Assembly (NCBI GenBank): GCA_024364805.1 | Contig: CM044498.1 | Location: forward strand, 4,213,202-4,236,902 | DNA from: Euprymna scolopes | Taxonomy: Eukaryota; Mollusca; Cephalopoda; Sepiida; Sepiolidae | Reading direction: 5' to 3' | DNA length: 23,701 nt | Shown here: positions 18,674 to 23,701 of the stretch, one piece after another | Position numbering within the stretch: position 1 is the stretch's first letter | How the letters are laid out: each line of letters begins with the position of its first letter | Made by a program: the position numbers and the translations under genes | The notes under the pieces: generated by a model | The model's database searches: none | What the model was told of the DNA's origin: nothing | What the model saw: only the letters and a program-made list of their open reading frames with translations

Positions 18674-18735
18674 ATATCATTAAAAATAAAGAATATATTT
18701 AAATTCAAAACCTTCAGTGCCTTTTTGGACATCCT
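18674..18735 (+). mobile_element. Tc1/mariner right arm, second segment and outer TIR
   Basis: Immediately after the second LTR the sequence ATATC is repeated. It is followed by ATTAAAAATAAAGAATATAT and AAAACCTTCAGTGCCTTTTTGGAC, the last part of which is the inverted form of the left outer end near 7518-7545. This is the displaced continuation of the arm interrupted at 8017, so the two mariner pieces were contiguous before the Gypsy landed. Confidence 0.75.
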
Positions 18736-19728
18736 ATATTATAATCTTTGAACAAACCTTTAGTAATTTTTTTGACACTACCATCGGATCTTGTCTTCGA
18801 AGATATTAGCGGAATTAATATGTTGAAAACTTTGTTAAGGAAATACTTACAGCGCCGCAGAAGACATTGCCATTTTCATCAGTAAAATTACACTGAAAGC
18901 ATCTTTCCAACGAATAACAAAGAAAACAGTTGCCTTTGTGAATGAATGTATGCAAATTAAGAGCAAATAATTTCTTCAGTTCAATTAACAATATTTCATT
19001 CCAAAAACGGATTTTTTTTATATATATATTCATTTAGGCATAGTTTATCAAGCTAATCATTATTTTTATTTTATCAATTTTGCATTGTATTTTTTTACAA
19101 ACTGTTTATATTTTGTGAATTATGCTTGAAAATTGTCCAAAATTGTAAAGAGCTTAAATGTAAAAAGAGTCAAGTTAATCATAGTAAATAAAAATTCCTT
19201 TTTTTCTCATTATCATTCTACAGTTATTGGAATGAATCAATTAGATATGAAACATATTTCCCTGGAAAATATATTAAATAGATAATATGCTAGTTTTACT
19301 TTTTCTTCATTACAGAAATAATTATTTGAACTCGTACTTTTTGGAAAGTCATAGATCCATGTTTTCATTGCGTTTCATCACGAGAAATTTTGACGAAGTA
19401 GCATTGAATAACAGAAATGTTAATAATAGAAATATATGCATGAGTAAACCAAATCAAACCACATTTATCGACTAAACAGATGATATGCAAGTTTCACTCT
19501 TACTTCACACTATGAAACTGAGCCAACATTGACAGTTGTATAGATATCAAATATATACTCTTTGATAGCATAATCATATATGTTATGAGGGAGCATTTTT
19601 ATAAAAAGAATATTTTTTTTTAAATCTATAAAACAATTTAAAATGTGTGCACAAGTATTCTATGCAGTTTTAATAATAAAATCTCAAAAGTTTTCATTCA
19701 CGAAATAGCTTGAAAACCAGAACATAGT
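18736..19728. other. AT-rich non-coding stretch, nothing recognised
   Basis: Short open frames at 18815-19033 (minus) and 19287-19475 (plus) have AT-driven composition without motifs. No element is seen except a small TATATATATA run near 19020-19030. Confidence 0.5.
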
Positions 19729-19808
19729 CATAGAAATTTCTAGAAGAATCTAGAAAGTTCTAGGATGATCTAGAAAGTCCAAGAATAATCTAAAAGGTCC
19801 CAGAGGAT
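19729..19808. repeat. 20-bp tandem repeat, four copies
   Basis: Units begin at 19729 (CATAGAAATTTC), 19749 (TCTAGAAAGTTC), 19769 (TCTAGAAAGTCC) and 19789 (TCTAAAAGGTCC), an exact 20-bp step. The core TCTAGAA is self-complementary in part. The copies differ by 4-8 bases, so the array is old. Confidence 0.75.
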
Positions 19809-19837
19809 TTTGCAATAATCGAGAATGTGTTGTGGTG

Positions 19838-20690
19838 CCATATTTTATTTTATTTTTATTCAGTTTTCACCGCAAACAAGACAATTGCCACTTTGGAGTA
19901 GGGGGCTACTATCGAGGACATAATTTGCGGGAGCATTATAAAGGGAGATGAGTAGAAAGATGTTTGCTCACATTACACTTGAACTTCTGCATATCAGTAC
20001 AGTTGGAAAAGCAGTATCCCGGAAAGGACTTGCAGTTTTGGGGAAGAAACTATTGGAGTAAAAGATTTTCTTACACCTAGGGATCTCTACTGTAAAGGGG
20101 TGGGACTTAGTTGCTTGTCGGGTTTGTCGGGGGTAGTCATGTCGAGGAGGTACAAGTGCTTGTAGTTCGTCAGAGCATTCACTATTAAAGTATTTGTAGA
20201 ACAGGCAGAGGGATGCAACATTTCGTCGATGGGACAGAGGCTGAAGCCTAGATGACAGTTCAGGACCTATCAGGTTGGCGACTCTTTTGAACCCTGTCCA
20301 AGAGTGAGAGACAAGCAGCAGATGCACCCGCCCAAATGTGACAACAATACTCCATACATAGGCGAATGGTGCTCTTATAGAGGTACAGGATACTTTCAGG
20401 CATAAGTAATTTTCTGGCACGGTAGAAAGAGCCCATCTTCTTTGCAGCAGCCTTGGCAATGTTCTCAATATATATATATATTCCAATTCATGTTCCCTGT
20501 AAACGTTGGGCAGAGGAGTTTAAAGGACGTACTTTCAGGCAGTGTGTTCTTGGCCATTGCTATCGGTGGTAGAAAAGGTTTCTTGTATCTATTGAAGGAA
20601 ACAAGCTTAGTCTTGGCAGCATTGAATGTGACCATCCATTCTTGTCCCCATTCAGCAGACCAGTTATCAGCTCGGACCCGTTAAATCGTG
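19838..20690 (-). mobile_element. CR1-like LINE 3' end, minus strand, 5' truncated
   Basis: Read on minus from about 20690: DNWSAEWGQEWMVTFNAAKT, then LVSFNRYKKPFLPPIAMAKN, then with frame changes SRLQPLSHRRNVASLCLFYK (about 20250-20200), YFNSECSDELQALVPP, RQATKSHPFTVEIPRC, NSFFPKTAS and KFKCNVSKHLSTHLPL ending at a stop near 19940. These are the conserved C-terminal motifs of CR1-type LINEs. The 3' tail on minus is an AATAAAATAAAATA-like simple repeat at 19840-19860, the kind of short repeated tail that CR1-type elements carry. It belongs to the same family as the copy at 15843-16640 but is a separate subfamily with a different tail. Several frameshifts mark it as dead. Confidence 0.85.
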
Positions 20691-20721
20691 AATAAGTCCA
20701 GCCGAAAGAATCCAAAAAAAA

Positions 20722-20722
<1 letters not shown>

Positions 20723-20776
<54 letters not shown>
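20723..20776. repeat. Uninterrupted run of 54 A
   Basis: Fifty-four consecutive A residues (T on minus) follow CCAAAAAAAAC at 20712-20722. The run abuts the 5' truncated end of the minus-strand CR1-like copy and is in the wrong orientation to be that copy's tail. Length-unstable tracts like this are also prone to sequencing and assembly error. Confidence 0.95.
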
Positions 20777-20778
<2 letters not shown>

Positions 20779-21312
20779 ACATCACCTCGATAAACGAATA
20801 TTCTGAAGAAAAACCTACTGTGGTAAATAGAATTTTTGAAATTTTCTCATTAACCAAACAAAAAAAAAAGGGAATATTAATGTCATTGAATTTCTTTATT
20901 AATATAGTAAGTAGCAAGTTTTGTCTCCTAACTATTCCTAATATTGACTACCTTTCCTTCTCCCTCGTAACTATCTTCCTCGTCCAGTTTTTTTGTTTAC
21001 CTGTGTTCCTCCAAGCCATGATTGTATTTGGCTGTGATAGTTGTAACCCTAAAAAAAACTGTATCTTAGGGCTTTTATGTACAAAGCTTTCTTTGTTTGT
21101 TTTGTTATTGTTGCAAATAAATGAAATTGTCAATTTCTTAAAATAATATTTCGTTTCAGTTATATTTTTATTTGTTACCACCTGAACGTATCGTCAAACT
21201 CATTAAATTCGTATACAAAAGCATAAAATTAACCTTTAACAGGTAAAAAATAAAATAAAAATTATTAGTTAACATTTATTAACTTATTTAAAGTATAAAT
21301 AAGAAAAACAAC
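20777..21312. other. Leader or LTR region ahead of Gypsy C, not resolved
   Basis: No gene is recognised. An AATAAA at about 21116 and a T-rich context could belong to an LTR of the Gypsy C element, but I found no matching second copy at its other end and no convincing primer binding site, so LTR borders are not called. Confidence 0.35.
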
Positions 21313-21723
21313 ATGCCTTTGTCAATCGAAAATTTTTTAAGTTCAGCTGATCTGGATGAAGTATTTAAAAATTTACAAAAATCAGAACTATTACAAATTG
21401 TAGAATATTGGTCCTATGAAATCTGGGCAAAACTTTTAGAGACGATTCTGGTCGGCAGAGCAGCCGATATTTTCTCAGCACTCAGTATTGCATACGAATT
21501 AGTATCGGAAGCATATAGGCAAAAATATGTTGAATTCGCTAGGGAAAAAGAGGATCTTTTTGATAGATGTGTTTGGGCGAAGAAAATAAATGATTATGAG
21601 AAATTACGTCGACTCATTCTTATCAAAGAATTTCAGCAATGTGTCCCTCAGGAGATTCGAATGTATCTTGAGGATGAAAATATAGACAGTAAAAACGAAG
21701 CCGCATTAATGGCTGATACATAG
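21313..21723 (+). pseudogene. gag: Gypsy C Gag, SCAN-like N-terminal part (fossil)
   Basis: The open stretch of 136 codons from ATG 21313 is rich in helix-forming charged residues. QKYVEFAREKEDLFDRC followed by LRRLILIKEFQQCVPQEI resembles the SCAN-like dimerisation fold used by the Gag of one Gypsy group, and related domains occur in vertebrate zinc-finger proteins. The role is particle assembly. The fossil element's coding capacity continues in pieces downstream. Confidence 0.8.
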
Positions 21724-22689
21724 GAGTTTTGAAAAATTGTTATAGCCGAAAACCAATCAGGCCTTACGCAACAAACTTCATCTGAACCCCACCCTAATTA
21801 TTGTGAAAAGTTTACACAAAAGAAAATGAGCGATACACAAACGAGTTCTGTCCCAACGGAATAAAAAAAATCTCCTGTGCATACTGCAAGAAGAATAACC
21901 ATATCGTATCCGACTGTAGAAGTTTAAAAAGAAAACGAGACGAAAATACCTCTTTTCAACCCAATGGCTTTACTCAATCAGTTAAAAATGATTCCTCTCT
22001 TCAGTCTTTCTCAAAAACAGGTGGTGACGAAAACACTGAAAATGCTTGAATGACAAATTATAGACCTTTTTTTATGCCAAGGCTTCGTTTGCAGCAACGA
22101 CCCTGGCCAGATCTTGCGAGACACTGGTGCGTCTTAAACATTACTATTAGAAAGGACACTTCAATTATCAGAATCGACCTTCACCGGTGATTTTGCTTTG
22201 TTACAAGGCGTGTAGTTGGGAGTAATTAAGGTCCCCCCCTTCACAAAATCTATATAAAATCAGAATTAGTGAATGGTCCTGTCATAGTCGGTACACGAAC
22301 AAAGCTATTGGTGTTTCCTTGCTGTTAGATAATGATTTAGCTGGTGACAAGGTAATAGCAGAACCAATTGTCTGCGAGAAGATAGGAAAAGGTGAAGAAT
22401 CCTTGAAGAAGACAAAGACTTATACCCTGATTGTGTGTTTACTAGGGCGAGAGCCAAGAAACAAATTTCCAAAAATGGAGACTAATCAACAGATGGTCTG
22501 TTGCAATTGAATGAAACATTTCTATCGCATAATAATAATCCTCGTCAAAAGGAAAATGAAGCAGAAAAAATAAAATCGAAATCAACTCGAAATCAATGAA
22601 CAAGAGAAAGATCCTGAACTTAGTCTCTTAAAAAATAAATCTCTTCCCTTAGAAGAAGCAAGAAATGTTAGGGAATGTTTTTTTTTTAT

Positions 22690-23260
22690 GAGAGATGACC
22701 TCCTAATAAGGAAATGGTGGCCAATGGATGCCAGTCTAAATGAGGAGTGGAAGATTATGAACCAAATAGTGGCCCATAAAGTATACGGGACGGAAATACT
22801 TAGCATAGCCCATGATCCTCTCATGGCAAGACATTTAGGAACAAATAAGGCTTATGAAAAAATAGGAAACCAATATATATGAACAATTATGTGTACTTCA
22901 ACTCGCTTTCCAGAGGCTTTCCCTTTGAATAATATTAAAGCCAGAACCATTGTTAAGGCTTTAACGAGGTTTTTCTGTTAAGTCGAGACTCCTTCAGCCC
23001 TTCAATCAGACCAAGGTTCAAATTTTATGTCTGGTCTATTTCAACAAGTGATGAGTGAAAGGGCCATCAAACAATACAAATCGAGTGTTTATCATCCTGA
23101 ATCACAGGGTGCCCTTGAACGTTTTAATCAAATGATAAAATCATTGATGAGAAAGTTTTGTTATCAATATAAAACAGATTGGGACGAAGGGGTTCACTTT
23201 GTTTTGTTGCGGATAGGGAAGCTGCTCAAGACTCTCTAGGTTTTACCTACCAAAATCAGA
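22690..23260 (+). pseudogene. pol: Gypsy C integrase region (fossil)
   Basis: Ordered integrase motifs are visible: the HHCC-type region with AHDPLMARHLGTNKAYEKI, then TIMCTSTRFPEAFPL, KALTRFF, SDQGSNFMSGLFQQ with the second catalytic aspartate, and YHPESQGALERF with the catalytic glutamate. It ends near FTYQNQ at about 23260. The part is broken and not expressed as one product. Confidence 0.85.
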
Positions 23261-23480
23261 AATGGATCATACCAAACAACAGACGTAATTGTCAATACAC
23301 ACGGGTCATCTATATATATATGTATATTTCATGATTCTTTGAGGGGTACAAATTTTATATAATGCAATCATGAAACGAAGACGAAAATTCAGGATTGGAA
23401 CGTTAAAATAAAGTCAACGTTTAAAATAAAGTTAACGGGGTGAAGAGAATAAAAGGAGGAAAAAGAAAATGGGGGCGTCA
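23261..23480. other. Unassigned stretch right of Gypsy C
   Basis: A short TATATATATG run near 23310-23322 and the direct repeat at 23404-23438 are the only structures seen. Confidence 0.4.
23404..23438. repeat. Short direct repeat AACGTTTAAAATAAAGT
   Basis: AACGTTAAAATAAAGTC is followed at once by AACGTTTAAAATAAAGTT and then AACGGGG, so a 17-18-bp unit is present about twice. It lies on the 3' side (in minus sense) of the hammerhead-like motif. Confidence 0.6.
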
Positions 23481-23515
23481 GCTGACCGGTTTCGCCCTCG
23501 CTTTATCAAAGCTGT
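23481..23515 (-). ncRNA. Hammerhead-ribozyme-like motif, possible Penelope-like element remnant
   Basis: The minus strand from 23515 shows, in hammerhead order, CAGCT (stem I strand), TTGATAA at the place of the core CTGATGA, a short stem II region (GC-GAGG-GC), GAAA, CCGG-TC as a very short stem III and cleavage triplet, and AGCTG closing stem I. Small hammerheads with very short stem III are known in Penelope-like retroelements. Two core positions differ from consensus (C3 to T and G8 to A), and these two bases normally pair with each other. No Penelope protein is visible nearby, so this is a motif-level call only, and activity is doubtful. Confidence 0.4.
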
Positions 23516-23652
23516 ATCGAGGGATTTGAGTGGAAAAAAGGGAAAGACACGAAGGGGAATCGAAATTATGCATAGATAAAAATAACATTGCGTTGTGTTA
23601 TGTATGGGGGGAAAATAGGAAAATCAATTGAAATACAACGTTATATTGCTCG

Positions 23653-23701
23653 ATGTATGTACGTCTGTATGTATGTGTATATATATATATATATATATAT
23701 A
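23653..23701. repeat. TATG/TA microsatellite at window edge
   Basis: GTATGTACGTCTGTATGTATGTG passes into an unbroken TA repeat that runs off the end of the window. Confidence 0.9.

Larger units (their letters stand above)
21313..23260 (+). mobile_element. Ty3/Gypsy lineage C fragment (fossil), plus strand
   Basis: This is a third, distinct Gypsy lineage. The Gag region begins at an ATG at 21313 (MPLSIENFLSSADLDEV) and contains YRQKYVEFAREKEDLFDRCV and EFQQCVPQEIRMYL, a SCAN-like helical Gag. A zinc knuckle CAYCKKNNHIVSDC (C-x2-C-x4-H-x4-C) lies at 21876-21917. The protease motif LRDTGAS is at about 22114-22134, with GVSLLLDNDLAGDKVIAEP downstream (about 22310-22370). Integrase parts follow: a zinc-binding region (about 22690-22880, DDLLIRKWWPMDASLNEEW, AHDPLMARHLG) and a core (about 22890-23240, STRFPEAFPLNNI, SDQGSNFMSGLFQQVM, YHPESQGALERFNQ). 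It is broken, with more than five breaks, and no LTR pair was found. Confidence 0.87.

Noticed and set aside
20688-21146. Plus-strand frame with a long poly-lysine stretch
   Set aside because: The lysines come from the 54-A run, and the remainder has no motif.

Overview
The window reads as animal, non-coding, AT-rich genomic DNA that is largely built from old mobile elements. There is no operon structure, no recognisable tRNA or rRNA gene, and no complete host gene. The mix of Ty3/Gypsy lineages (one with a Mag-like Gag), CR1-like LINE 3' ends, an endonuclease/zinc-finger LINE and a Tc1/mariner remnant fits an invertebrate. A lophotrochozoan such as a cephalopod mollusc is my best guess, from family resemblance only and with low confidence.

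Layout. Bases 1-1375 are a GC-richer block of unknown origin carrying three families of short tandem repeat. Bases 1376-7509 are AT-rich DNA with two striking palindromes (2287-2366 and 3201-3325), two weak candidate exons (2841-3086 on minus, 3503-3736 on plus) and a decayed trinucleotide microsatellite (6697-6935). From 7510 to about 18735 there is a nested stack. Two Tc1/mariner 3' halves lie head to head. The right half is split at an ATATC target by a minus-strand Ty3/Gypsy element at 8018-18673, which has two LTRs and a 5-bp target duplication. That Gypsy was itself hit by a LINE with an inverted 5' end (10443-11887, 11-bp target duplication), contains a plus-strand fragment of a second Gypsy lineage (about 13150-15240), and carries a CR1-like LINE 3' end (15843-16640).

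Right of the stack come about 1 kb of plain AT-rich DNA, a 20-bp tandem repeat, a second CR1-like LINE 3' end on minus (19838-20690), an uninterrupted run of 54 A, and pieces of a third Gypsy lineage on plus (about 21313-23260). Near the right edge (23481-23515, minus strand) is a hammerhead-ribozyme-like motif of the kind carried by Penelope-like retroelements. The window ends in a TA/TATG microsatellite.

Nothing here works together as a pathway. The value is the readable order of events: mariner first, then the minus-strand Gypsy, then the elements inside it. The best findings are the twin-primed LINE with both target copies intact, the target-verified mariner/Gypsy nesting, the long perfect-looking palindrome, and the hammerhead-like motif.
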